A DNA stretch of 64,000 bases from Nonomuraea candida (GTDB lineage: Bacteria > Actinomycetota > Actinomycetes > Streptosporangiales > Streptosporangiaceae): contig NZ_JOAG01000024.1 of the NCBI RefSeq assembly GCF_000725485.1, positions 1 to 64,000 on the forward strand, in the 5' to 3' direction. Positions within the stretch are counted from its first letter, which is position 1, and the number at the start of each line of letters is the position of its first letter. This document shows positions 15,003 to 23,476 of this stretch, in pieces. The notes under the pieces are model-generated. The model was given only the letters and a program-made list of their open reading frames with translations, had not been told where the DNA came from and searched no databases. The translations under genes were made by a program, and so were the position numbers.

Positions 15003-18000
15003 GCCGGGTACCCCCCATGGACCGGCTGGTGGCCGGCCGCCCCCTGAGCGAGCCCACCGAGCCCCCTCCCGCCGCACCGCCGCCCCCCGCTCCGCCTGCG
15101 ACGCCCCCGCCCGCCACGCCGCCCCGCGCCGACCGGCCCGCCGTCAGCGACCGGGCGCGGCGCCGCTGGTGGCTGCTGCTGTGCTGCTTCGGCTTCGCCC
15201 TGCTGGCCTTCACCACCAAGCCGGGCCACCTCATCTCCGACACCAAGATGGACCTGGCGCTCAACCCGGTCGGCTGGCTGGAGCGCGCCGCCCACCTGTG
15301 GGACCTGCAGCACTTCGGCCAGCTCCAGAACCAGGTGGCGGGCTACGTCTTCCCGATGGGCCCGTTCTTCGCGCTGGGCGACCTGGCCGGCGTCGCGCCC
15401 TGGATCACCCAGCGGCTCTGGCTGACGCTGCTCATGTGCGTGGCCTTCCTGGGCGTCGAACGCCTGGCGGGGCGGCTCGGCCTCGGCACCCCGGGCACCC
15501 GGCTGGTGGCGGCGCTGGCGTACACGCTGGCTCCGCGCACGCTGTCGATCCTCGGCGAGATCTCGATCGAGTGGCTGCCCGCCGCGATGCTGCCGTGGAT
15601 CCTGCTCCCGCTGCTCACCGCGTCGGAGACCGGCCAGCGGGCGCGCGGCGCGATCAGATCGGCGCTGGCCGTGGCGCTGTGCGGCGGCGTGAACGCCGTG
15701 GCGGTGCTGGCCGTGCTGGTCGCCCCCGTGCTCTACATCCTCACCCGGCCGCGCCCGGTGCCGCGCTGGCGGCTGTTCGGCTGGTGGAGCGGCGCGGTCG
15801 CCGTGGCGACCCTGTTCTGGTGGCTGCCGCTGCTGCTGGTGGGCCGGTACGCCTTCTCGTTCCTGCCGTACACCGAGACCTCCGGCACCACCACCCTGGT
15901 CACCTCGCTCACGAACGTGCTGCGCGGCGCCTCCGACTGGGTGCGTTACCTGCCGCTCACCGGCGTCTTCGAGCAGCCGCCCGGCTTCGCCATCGCCACC
16001 TCGGCCACCATGGTCGTGGTCACCGGCCTGCTGGCCGCGCTGGGCCTGGCGGGGCTGGCCCGCGGCGACCTGCCCGCCAGGGGCTTCGTGATCGCGCTGT
16101 TCGTGGTGGGCGTGACCGCGATGGTCGCCGGGCACGTCAGCGCGCTGGAGCCGATCACGGCCGAGCCGGTGCGCTGGCTGCTGGACGGCCCGCTCGCGCC
16201 GCTGCGCAACCTGCGCAAGTTCGACCCCCTGGTCCGCCTCGCGCTCGCCTTCGGCCTGGCCCACCTGCTGGTACGGGCCCGCCTGCCGCTGCGCACGCTG
16301 GCCGTGGCCGCCTTCGTGGCGCTCGTGCTGCCCGTGTTCAACCAGGGCCTGGCCGCGCCCGGGGACTTCAAGGAGGTCCCGGCGCACTGGCGGGAGGCGG
16401 CCTCGTGGCTGGACGAGAACGCCGGCGACGACGGGGTGCTGGTCGTGCCCGGCGCCAAGTTCGCCGAGTACGTGTGGGGCCGCCCCATGGACGAGCCGTT
16501 GCAGGCCCTCACCACCGCCCGCTGGACCACCCGGCAGGTCACGCCCCCGGGCTCGGTCGGCCTGAGCCGGCTGCTGGACGCCATCGACCAGCGCCTGGCG
16601 GCCGGCGAGGGCTCGCGGGGGCTGGCCGCCGTGCTGCGCCGCATGGGCGTGCGCTACCTGCTCGTCAGGAACGACCTGATCAGGCAGAACCTCCAGGGGG
16701 CCTGGCCCGCGCGGGTCCACGAGGCGCTGCGCGAGTCGCCGGGCGTCGACAAGGTGCGCTCGTTCGGGCCGGCGGTCGGCGACCAGGGCGACGACGACGC
16801 CGTCACCCAGCTCGACGCGCCGTTCCCCGCCCTGGACCTGTACGAGGTGGGCGACAGCAGCCCCCTGGTCACCGTGGAGCCCGCCTCCGAGGCGCTCGGC
16901 GTGCGCGGCGGGCCGGACTCGCTGCTGTCGATGGGCGACCTCGGCCTGCTCGACGACGGCCCCGTCCTGGTCAACGACGACGCGGGCACCCGGGACACCC
17001 CCACCGTGGTCAGCGACGCGCTGCGGCTGCGCGAGCGCTCCTTCGGCGAGCTGCGCTCGAACCACACCCCCACCCTCACGGCCGGCAGGAAGCCCGGCTT
17101 CACCGGCGTGCGCGAGCTCGACCTGCTGGAGGACGGCTGGCTCGACGCCACCGCGACGGCCGAGTACCACGGCATCGCCGGCATCGCGGCCTCCTCCTCG
17201 GCCGCCGACCCGGGCACGATCGCCGGGATCAGCAGCACCGGCCGCAGCGCCTGGGCCGCCATGGACGGCAACGTCGCCACCGGCTGGGAGAGCGACGGCA
17301 CCCGGCCGCCCCGGGGCGAGTGGCTGCGCGTGGACCTGCCGGAACGCCGGACGATCCCGTCGGTGAACGTGATGTTCGCCTCCGACCTGCTGATCGGCCA
17401 GGCGGTCCGGCGGGTGGCGGTGGAGACCGAGGCGGGCAGCCTGGTGCAGGACGTCCGGCAGACGCAGGACCCGCAGCGGCTCCGCGTCCCCGCCGGGCCG
17501 ACGGGCTGGCTGCGCCTCAGGGTCGTCGAGACCGTCTCGGACGAGTGGAGCTACGGCCAGCGGGTCGGCGTCGTCGAGCTGTCGATCCCCGGCGTCACGG
17601 CGGGCCGCTCGATCCGGCTGCCCGGGGAGGGCGGCGACGTCTTCGTCATGGACCGGGGGCTCGACGACCGGCCCGCCTGCATGCGCAACCAGGCGCGCTG
17701 GGTCTGCAACGGCCCGGAGCTGGCCAGGCAGGGCGAGGAGATCGGGTTCGACCGCACCTTCGTCACCGGCGCCGCCGCCGAGGCCAACGTGCGGGGATCG
17801 GCCGTGCTGCGCGACCCCGAGCTGGCCGACCGGTTCACCCGCGTCTCGCCCGGGCTGACCCGGATCACCGGCTCCTCGCGGCTCACCGAGGACCCGCAGG
17901 TCTCGCCCAGGTCCGCCTTCGACGGCGATATGAGCACGACCTGGGTGCCGGCCGCCGGGGACACCGAGCCCACGCTCACGCTGGTCTGGAAGGGCAAGAA

Positions 18001-19186
18001 GACGATCTCCCGGCTGCAGCTCGGCCGTCCCGCGAGCGACCGGCAACCGCTCGACGTGATCGTCACCGGCGACCGCGGCGAGGTGCGGGCGGGCCGCGTG
18101 GACGAGCGGGGCGAGCTGCGCTTCAAGGCGATGACGACCACCCGGCTCAAGCTGCGCTTCACCCCCTACTCCAAGCGGCTGCAGCTCACCGAGCTGCTCG
18201 TGCCGGGCGTCGACCCGGTGACCAGGCCCGACGGCATCCCGCTCAGGCTGGCCTGCGGCCTCGGCCCCCGGATCGAGGTCAACGGCCGGACCATCCAGAC
18301 CAAGGTCGCCGGCACCCACGCCGACCTGCTCGAACAGCGTCCCGTGCAGATCCTCGGCTGCTCGAAGGCCGAGCTGGTGGCCGGGGACAACCGGGTGCGG
18401 GTGGCGGGCTGGGAGCCGTTCCAGATCGACGATCTCGTGGTCGGCTCGCTGCCCGAGCGGCCGCGCGGCGTCGAGGGCGCCGCCGTGCAGGGCGCCTGGA
18501 CGCCGGCGGTGCGCGAGGTCAGGGTGAGCGCGCCGAAGGACTCCTTCCTCATCGTCAACGAGAACCACAACGCCGGCTGGCGGGCCCAGGTGGACGGCGA
18601 GACCCTGCGCCCGGTGCGGATCGACGGCTGGAAACAGGGCTGGGAGCTGCCCGCCGGCACCTCGGGCACGGTCCGGCTGGAGTACCTGCCGGACCGCGCC
18701 TACCGGCTGGCGCTGACGTTCGGGCTGGCGGGCATCGCGCTGCTGGCGCTGATCGCGCTGGTGCTGCGCGGGCCGCGCCCCGAGCACGTCCGCGAGACGG
18801 CGCCCGCCCCGGCCACGCGGCTGGGCCGCCTGCGCCTGCCGTACGCGGTCGTGCTGGCCCTGGCGTTCGGGGGCTGGGTGGCGAGCTGGCCCGGCATGCT
18901 CGCCGTGCTGGGCGCGCTGCTGGTGACGCTCCCGCTGCGCGCCCGCGGCGTGGCGGCGCACTGGCCGGCGGCGGGCGCCTTCGGCGTGGCCGCGCTGTCG
19001 TCGGCGGCGGGCCTGGTGCTGCGCGCGCACAGCCTCGACCTGGCCGTGCTCCAGGACCAGGTGCCGCAGCTGGCCGCCTGCGCGGCCATGGGCGTGCTGT
19101 TCGGCGCGCTGCTCAGGACACCGGAGCGGCGGGCCGGGCAGGAGCCGGCGCCGGTGGCGGAACGGCCGCTGGAGAAGGTCTCCTGA
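14999..19186 (+). CDS. aftD: AftD-like alpha-(1->3)-arabinofuranosyltransferase
   Basis: 1395 residues, close to M. tuberculosis AftD (about 1400). Multiple helices in the first 430 residues form the GT-C core (HLISDTKMDLALNPVGWL in the first outside loop; a later DPLVRLALAFGLAHLLV helix). A long outside region follows with two discoidin-like (F5/8 C) carbohydrate-binding modules near residues 750 (AAMDGNVATGWESDG) and 975 (SAFDGDMSTTWVP), and about four C-terminal helices. AftD adds branching arabinofuranose from decaprenyl-phosphoarabinose in mycolata. GTG 14999 overlaps the GT4 stop (GTGA); ATG 15017 is an alternative. The 3' end overlaps the convergent acyltransferase by 74 bp. In a non-mycolic host the arabinan made, if any, is unknown. 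Confidence 0.9.
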   Translation: MSRVPPMDRLVAGRPLSEPTEPPPAAPPPPAPPATPPPATPPRADRPAVSDRARRRWWLLLCCFGFALLAFTTKPGHLISDTKMDLALNPVGWLERAAHLWDLQHFGQLQNQVAGYVFPMGPFFALGDLAGVAPWITQRLWLTLLMCVAFLGVERLAGRLGLGTPGTRLVAALAYTLAPRTLSILGEISIEWLPAAMLPWILLPLLTASETGQRARGAIRSALAVALCGGVNAVAVLAVLVAPVLYILTRPRPVPRWRLFGWWSGAVAVATLFWWLPLLLVGRYAFSFLPYTETSGTTTLVTSLTNVLRGASDWVRYLPLTGVFEQPPGFAIATSATMVVVTGLLAALGLAGLARGDLPARGFVIALFVVGVTAMVAGHVSALEPITAEPVRWLLDGPLAPLRNLRKFDPLVRLALAFGLAHLLVRARLPLRTLAVAAFVALVLPVFNQGLAAPGDFKEVPAHWREAASWLDENAGDDGVLVVPGAKFAEYVWGRPMDEPLQALTTARWTTRQVTPPGSVGLSRLLDAIDQRLAAGEGSRGLAAVLRRMGVRYLLVRNDLIRQNLQGAWPARVHEALRESPGVDKVRSFGPAVGDQGDDDAVTQLDAPFPALDLYEVGDSSPLVTVEPASEALGVRGGPDSLLSMGDLGLLDDGPVLVNDDAGTRDTPTVVSDALRLRERSFGELRSNHTPTLTAGRKPGFTGVRELDLLEDGWLDATATAEYHGIAGIAASSSAADPGTIAGISSTGRSAWAAMDGNVATGWESDGTRPPRGEWLRVDLPERRTIPSVNVMFASDLLIGQAVRRVAVETEAGSLVQDVRQTQDPQRLRVPAGPTGWLRLRVVETVSDEWSYGQRVGVVELSIPGVTAGRSIRLPGEGGDVFVMDRGLDDRPACMRNQARWVCNGPELARQGEEIGFDRTFVTGAAAEANVRGSAVLRDPELADRFTRVSPGLTRITGSSRLTEDPQVSPRSAFDGDMSTTWVPAAGDTEPTLTLVWKGKKTISRLQLGRPASDRQPLDVIVTGDRGEVRAGRVDERGELRFKAMTTTRLKLRFTPYSKRLQLTELLVPGVDPVTRPDGIPLRLACGLGPRIEVNGRTIQTKVAGTHADLLEQRPVQILGCSKAELVAGDNRVRVAGWEPFQIDDLVVGSLPERPRGVEGAAVQGAWTPAVREVRVSAPKDSFLIVNENHNAGWRAQVDGETLRPVRIDGWKQGWELPAGTSGTVRLEYLPDRAYRLALTFGLAGIALLALIALVLRGPRPEHVRETAPAPATRLGRLRLPYAVVLALAFGGWVASWPGMLAVLGALLVTLPLRARGVAAHWPAAGAFGVAALSSAAGLVLRAHSLDLAVLQDQVPQLAACAAMGVLFGALLRTPERRAGQEPAPVAERPLEKVS

Positions 19187-20258
19187 GCCGCAGCACGGGC
19201 TCCTCCACCAGGTGGTAGGCGGCCATGCTCACCAGGGCGGCCGCCACGAACGTCACCGCGCCGACCTGGAGGAAGTCGCCGGAGAACGTCTCCATGCCGG
19301 TGAGCTTGTAGAACAGCGTGATCAGCGGCACGTGCCAGAGGAAGAAGCTGTAGGAGACGCGGCCCATGTAGGCCATGACCGGGTTGCCCAGCACGCGGTG
19401 CCGCAGCGAGTCGCGCCGGGGCGCGAGCGCGAACGGCGCCACGACCAGGGTCGCGATCGCCGCCTCCAGCGCCATCCGGGTGAGGGCCTGCGGCATGCTG
19501 GGCAGCATGAGCGTGCGCGGGCCGGCCAGCTCCGTGCTCAGCACCACATAGAGCAGCAGGGCCAGCACCAGGAAGTGCGGCGCCAGCCCCTCGGCGACCG
19601 CCCGGCCCCGGCCCGCGACCGACAGCACCGCCAGCGCCATCCCGGCGGCGAAGTAGATCAGGTAGTGGGGCAGCCACTGGGACATCAGGTGCAGGTCGAA
19701 CGCGTGCTCCACGACCACGCTCGCCACCGAGACGAGCGGCAGCACCCCGATGCCCGCCAGCAGCCTGACCAGCCGGTCGCCGCCGCGCGCCCACCGGTGC
19801 AACAACCACGCCAGCACCGGCAGGAGCAGGTAGAAGGCCAGCTCGATGGGCATCGTCCACATCTGGTAGAGCCCGTCGGGGGGCCGGCCGCCCGTGTAGT
19901 TCTGCAGCATGAGCAGCCACTGCACCCAGCCGGTCCACGGCAGCGACGCCCACAGCAGCAGCACCGGCACGACGACCAGCCAGTACGCCGGCATCACCCG
20001 CAGCACCCGGTGCCAGAGGTAGCGGCCCGCCCGGGGCGCGGGGGCGTCGTCCTCCAGGGCGGCCCGCGCCCACGGCCGGTAGAGCAGCAGGCCGGACAGC
20101 AGGAAGAAGACCGGCACGGCGATGCCCAGCCGGCTCGTCATCCGGGCGAGCATGCCCTCCTGGTAGATCAGCCCGGTCTGCGCGCCGACGTGCAGCAGCC
20201 AGACGCCCAGGGCCGCGAGCGCCCGGATGCCGTCGAGGGCCGCGTCGCGCCCCTTCAC
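19113..20258 (-). CDS. acyltransferase-3 (OafA/NodX-type) membrane protein
   Basis: 381 residues with about ten helices. The N-terminus carries the family signature DGIRALAALGVWLLHV (the conserved His in the first helix) and later helices hold GIAVPVFFLLSGLLLYRPW, MPAYWLV and FFLWHVPLI. Members transfer acetyl or succinyl groups to surface sugars. It parallels Rv0228 beside AftD in mycobacteria. Start choice: GTG 20258 overlaps the upstream methyltransferase stop (GTGA), favouring it over ATG 20291. Its end overlaps the convergent AftD gene by 74 bp, so no terminator separates them. It likely O-acylates the glycan built by the locus. Confidence 0.85.
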   Translation of the reverse strand: MKGRDAALDGIRALAALGVWLLHVGAQTGLIYQEGMLARMTSRLGIAVPVFFLLSGLLLYRPWARAALEDDAPAPRAGRYLWHRVLRVMPAYWLVVVPVLLLWASLPWTGWVQWLLMLQNYTGGRPPDGLYQMWTMPIELAFYLLLPVLAWLLHRWARGGDRLVRLLAGIGVLPLVSVASVVVEHAFDLHLMSQWLPHYLIYFAAGMALAVLSVAGRGRAVAEGLAPHFLVLALLLYVVLSTELAGPRTLMLPSMPQALTRMALEAAIATLVVAPFALAPRRDSLRHRVLGNPVMAYMGRVSYSFFLWHVPLITLFYKLTGMETFSGDFLQVGAVTFVAAALVSMAAYHLVEEPVLRLRRPSPAAVPPPAPAPARPAAPVS

Positions 20259-20974
20259 GGACGCTTGCGCAGCACCAGGAGCAGATTCCACGTGGCGAAC
20301 TCCCTGACGATCGGAACTCTGAGCACCGGGCGGTACCAGCCGGGCATGTAGCGGGGCAGGGCGTCGATGAGCTCCAGGTCGCTCCTGGAGCGCGCCCAGC
20401 GCAGCCCGGCGGCCACGGAGACAGAGTAGAGACTGTGGGCGTAGCGGTTCTTGGGGGGTGTGCCGTACTGCTGCTCATACCTGCGCGCCGCGCGGTGGCC
20501 GCCCAGGTAGTGCCACGGGGAGGTCTCGTGGCCGCCCCAGGGCGAGAGCCAGTTGGTGTAGGCCAGGAAGACCAGGCCGCCGGGGCGCGTCACCCGCGCC
20601 ATCTCCGAGGCCATCCGCCACGGCGCCGGCACGTGCTCCAGCACGTTGGAGGAGAAGCTCACGTCGACGCTGCCGTCGGCGATCGGCAGGCTCAGCGCGT
20701 CGCCGAGCACCGCCCCGCCGTGCGGGCCGTGGCCGGTCAGCTCCCCGGCGTCGATGTCGAGGCACAGGCAGCGGGCGCCGCGCCGCCGGAACGCCCGGGT
20801 GAAGTGTCCGGGGCCGCCGCCCACGTCGAGCACGGCCTTGCCCGGCAGCGAGACGTATCGTCCGAGCTGGGCGGCGGTGTCGGCGGCGAGGGTGGAGTAG
20901 TAGGCGGCCGGGGCCACCCGTTCGGTCATGAACGCGCGGAACAGGCGAACGGACCTGGCCAGATCGGCGCGCAT
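20255..20974 (-). CDS. class I SAM-dependent methyltransferase (Rv0224c-like)
   Basis: 239 residues with a Rossmann fold: VLDVGGGPGHFTRAF (motif I), CLDIDAGEL, GDALSLPIADGSVDVSFSSNVLEHVPAPWRMASEMARVTRPGGLVF. The stretch PWRMASEM, the NWLSPWGGHETSPWHYLGG segment and the C-terminal REFATWNLLLVLRKRP match my memory of Rv0224c near aftD. ATG 20974 is chosen for that family length and an AAGGGG about 10 nt upstream; in-frame ATGs up to 21139 would add an unrelated tail. It is coupled to the downstream acyltransferase by a GTGA overlap, suggesting O-methylation and O-acylation of the same envelope glycan or lipid. Confidence 0.82.
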   Translation of the reverse strand: MRADLARSVRLFRAFMTERVAPAAYYSTLAADTAAQLGRYVSLPGKAVLDVGGGPGHFTRAFRRRGARCLCLDIDAGELTGHGPHGGAVLGDALSLPIADGSVDVSFSSNVLEHVPAPWRMASEMARVTRPGGLVFLAYTNWLSPWGGHETSPWHYLGGHRAARRYEQQYGTPPKNRYAHSLYSVSVAAGLRWARSRSDLELIDALPRYMPGWYRPVLRVPIVREFATWNLLLVLRKRP

Positions 20975-21185
20975 GCGCGTGAGACCCCTTCCGGCACCGT
21001 CGGCGGCTGGTGCTGACTGACTACCGAACAACCCGGGCCAGGTCAAGGGCGGTTCCGGCCGGTGCTTCGCGCGGTCCGGGTGGCGGTCCACGGACGTGGG
21101 GCGCACGGTAACATCCCGCTCTGACATCATGTAACCCATTCATCCGTTCGTTATCGGGAAGGGGCTGCGGCGGTCTCGGGCAAAT

Positions 21186-21201
21186 GCTACTTTCCAGTAG
21201 C
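21186..21201. promoter_or_regulatory. palindrome GCTACT-TTCC-AGTAGC (copy 2)
   Basis: Same arms and spacing as 12870-12885, here 98 bp upstream of the DUF3068 gene and 47 bp beyond the outermost ATG of the divergent methyltransferase. It sits in a short AT-richer promoter region. Confidence 0.65.
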
Positions 21202-21299
21202 GATCAGGTCGATCTGGTGAGGCGTGACTTGTCGCTCGGGGGGACCAGGTGTCTCATGTAACACGTTCTCGTTCCCCTCGACTCCCGTGAGGATTCCGA

Positions 21300-22214
21300 A
21301 TGCGACGCACACCCGTTCTCGCTCTTGTCGCCGTCGGCACGTTCCTGCTCGTGCTCGCGGGCCTGGCCCGGTTCTGGATCGCGGACAGGATCATCTCCGC
21401 GCCGGCGAACCAGTACAGCGTGCTGGAGCTCGCCGCCCCCGGCGCCCAGTACTTCTCCATCGCCGACGGCAAGGTGCTCACCGCCGACCTGAAGATGCTG
21501 GTCACCACCCGCGGCGACGTGCAGCAGGCCACCGAGTCGCGCGTGGTCTGGGACGAGTTCACCGTGGTCGACGACGTCACCAACAACAAGCGGCAGATCA
21601 GCATGTCCGAGCGGCGCAGCGCCTTCGACCGCCACACCGGGGTGGGCCTCAACTGCTGCAACGTGAGCGTCAACAAAGAGCCGGTGCAGCTGAAGGGCCA
21701 GATCTACCTCTATCCGTTCGGCGCGGAGAAGAAGACCTACCAGTTCTTCAACCAGACGGCCCGGCAGGCCTTCGACTCGGTCTTCGTGGGCGAGGAGACC
21801 GTCGGCGGGCTGCGGGTCCACAAGTACCAGATGAAGGTGCCGCCGACGAAGGTCGCCACGGTGACCGCCCCCGGCTCGCTCTTCGGCCTCACCGAGCAGG
21901 GCGACGTCCAGCTCGACCGCTGGTACGAGGGCGTCGAGACGCACTGGATCGAGCCCACCAGCGGCGCCCCCGTCAAGCAGGAGAGCAACCGCGTCGAGAC
22001 GCTGAAGACCCAGGACGGCGTCGAGCGCACCAAGGCGCTGGTGCTCAACGCGAGCTTCACCCAGAAGACCGTCGACCAGATGGTGCGCAACGCCACCGAC
22101 GCCAAGAACCAGATCACGTTGCTGAGGGTCACGATCCCCGTCGTGCTGCTCGTGGCCGGCGTGCTGGTGCTGGTGCTGGCGGTGGTCCTGGGCCGCCGGC
22201 ACCGCACCGAGTAG
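21300..22214 (+). CDS. DUF3068 / PorA-family-like membrane protein (Rv0227c-like)
   Basis: 304 residues: an N-terminal helix (VLALVAVGTFLLVLAGLARFW), a large extracytoplasmic domain (about 30-270) and a C-terminal helix (LRVTIPVVLLVAGVLVLVLAVVLG) with a basic tail. The topology, the FDRHTGVGLNCC.V segment and the order match the DUF3068 family, represented by Rv0227c next to the AftD genes; databases often name it porin PorA family, although pore activity is not shown. Two adjacent Cys (NCCNV) could form a disulfide. GAGG lies just before the ATG. It has its own promoter with the locus-wide palindrome 98 bp upstream, so it is likely co-regulated with the glycosyltransferases. Confidence 0.8.
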   Translation: MRRTPVLALVAVGTFLLVLAGLARFWIADRIISAPANQYSVLELAAPGAQYFSIADGKVLTADLKMLVTTRGDVQQATESRVVWDEFTVVDDVTNNKRQISMSERRSAFDRHTGVGLNCCNVSVNKEPVQLKGQIYLYPFGAEKKTYQFFNQTARQAFDSVFVGEETVGGLRVHKYQMKVPPTKVATVTAPGSLFGLTEQGDVQLDRWYEGVETHWIEPTSGAPVKQESNRVETLKTQDGVERTKALVLNASFTQKTVDQMVRNATDAKNQITLLRVTIPVVLLVAGVLVLVLAVVLGRRHRTE

Positions 22215-22242
22215 CCCTCGGCGGGGCGCCGAGAGGACAAAT

Positions 22243-22256
22243 TAGAACTCGTTGCA
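22243..22256. promoter_or_regulatory. KstR-type operator match TAGAACTCGTTGCA
   Basis: This matches the mycobacterial/rhodococcal KstR consensus TNNAACNNGTTNNA at every specified base, 30 bp upstream of the NMO-like gene at 22287. KstR is the TetR repressor of cholesterol side-chain and ring genes and responds to 3-oxo-cholestenoyl-CoA-type ligands. Whether this host has a KstR orthologue is not visible here. Confidence 0.65.
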
Positions 22257-22286
22257 GTTGGCTGCTCGCGGACGTATGGTGACGCC

Positions 22287-23393
22287 ATGCGGACACGCGT
22301 CACGGACATGTTCGGAATCGAGCTCCCGATCTTCGCGTTCAGCCACTGCAGGGACGTGGTGGCCGCCGTCAGCCGGGCGGGCGGCATGGGAGTGCTCGGA
22401 GCGCTCTACTTCACGCCGGAAGAGCTCGAGACGGAGCTCAAATGGATCGACGACCACGTGGACGGCAAGCCGTACGGGGTGGACGTCGTCATGCCGGCCT
22501 CGTACGAGGGCGCCGACTTCGCCCCCGAGGAACTGCTCGGCCGCCTGCAGACCATGATCCCCGAGGGGCACCGCGCCTTCGTGGAGAACCTCCTGGCCAA
22601 ACACGGCGTGCCGCCCCTGTCGTCCGACACGGAGGCGGGCCGCGTCCTGCTCGGCTGGACGGACGCCACCGCCCGCCCCCAGGTCGAGGTGGCTCTGCGC
22701 CACCCCATCGCGCTCCTGGCCAACGCCCTCGGCCCGCCCCCGGCCGACGTGGTCGACCTCGCCCACCAGCACGGCGTCAAGGTCGCCGCCCTCGCCTCGA
22801 CCCCGCGCCACGCCCTCAAACAGGTCGAAGTGGGCGTGGACGTGGTCGTCGCCCAGGGCACGGAGGCCGGCGGCCACACCGGCGAGATCTCCACCATGGT
22901 CCTCATCCCGCAGGTCGTGGACGCCGTGGACGTGCCGGTCCTGGCCGCCGGCGGCATCGGCAACGGCCGCCAGATGGCCGCCGGCCTGGCCCTGGGCGCC
23001 GAGGGCGTCTGGACCGGCTCGATCTGGCTCACGGTCGAGGAGGCCGACACCCCGGAGATGGCCAAGCGCCGCATCCTGGCGGCCACCTCCCGCGACACGG
23101 TCCGCTCCCGTAGCTGGACCGGCAAGCCCGCCCGCCTGCTCAAGAACGAGTGGACCCAGGCGTGGGAGTCGGAGGAGTCGCCGGGGACGCTGCCGATGCC
23201 GCTGCAGTTCATGCTGGTCTCGGACGCCCTGCGCCGCATCGGCCGCTCGGACGCCGCCGAACTGGCCACGTTCCCGGCCGGCCAGATCATCGGCGTGATG
23301 AACCAGGTACGCCCGGCCAAGGACGTCGTGTTCGACCTGGTGGCCGAGTACGGCGAGGCCCTGGAACGCCTGGAACGCCTCACCGCCGACTGA
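22287..23393 (+). CDS. NMO / 2-nitropropane-dioxygenase-like FMN protein (Rv1533 type)
   Basis: 368 residues, TIM-barrel flavoprotein. FMN-site motifs are VVAQGTEAGGHTGEIST and VLAAGGIGNGRQMAAGLALGAEGVWTGS. The N-terminal FAFSHCRDVVAAVSRAGGMGVLGA and the KPYGVDV stretch resemble Rv1533 rather than the classic nitronate monooxygenases. A relative, IpdC (Rv3553), is a steroid-catabolic flavin enzyme, but this protein is closer in pattern to Rv1533, so the reaction is left open (oxidase, reductase or monooxygenase on a CoA thioester or nitronate). The KstR-type site in its promoter and its place next to an EchA19-like gene argue for a steroid role. It ends convergently with the hydratase gene. 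Confidence 0.8.
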   Translation: MRTRVTDMFGIELPIFAFSHCRDVVAAVSRAGGMGVLGALYFTPEELETELKWIDDHVDGKPYGVDVVMPASYEGADFAPEELLGRLQTMIPEGHRAFVENLLAKHGVPPLSSDTEAGRVLLGWTDATARPQVEVALRHPIALLANALGPPPADVVDLAHQHGVKVAALASTPRHALKQVEVGVDVVVAQGTEAGGHTGEISTMVLIPQVVDAVDVPVLAAGGIGNGRQMAAGLALGAEGVWTGSIWLTVEEADTPEMAKRRILAATSRDTVRSRSWTGKPARLLKNEWTQAWESEESPGTLPMPLQFMLVSDALRRIGRSDAAELATFPAGQIIGVMNQVRPAKDVVFDLVAEYGEALERLERLTAD

Positions 23394-23427
23394 CCCGCCC
23401 CCCGCCCGGGCGGCGACCGCTCCGGCA

Positions 23428-23474
23428 GCCGCCGCCCCCGCTCCTGTGCTTCCGCTCCGCTTCGGGGCGGCGGC
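23428..23474. terminator. inverted repeat, possible terminator
   Basis: 11-bp perfect arms GCCGCCGCCCC / GGGGCGGCGGC with a 25-nt loop, between convergent genes ending at 23393 and 23477. The loop is long, so termination is plausible rather than proven. Confidence 0.4.
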
Positions 23475-23476
23475 CG

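Noticed and set aside
14870..19030. A 1386-codon open frame antisense to the AftD-like gene
   Set aside because: It is made of Arg/Gly/Pro/Ala/Gln-rich low-complexity sequence typical of the shadow frame of a GC-rich gene; no domain, no ribosome site, fully overlapped by a gene with clear motifs.
21257..21270. KstR-like TGTAACACGTTCTC before the DUF3068 gene
   Set aside because: It fits all but the last base of the KstR consensus, but the gene belongs to the envelope locus and the core is short enough to arise by chance; kept only as a note.
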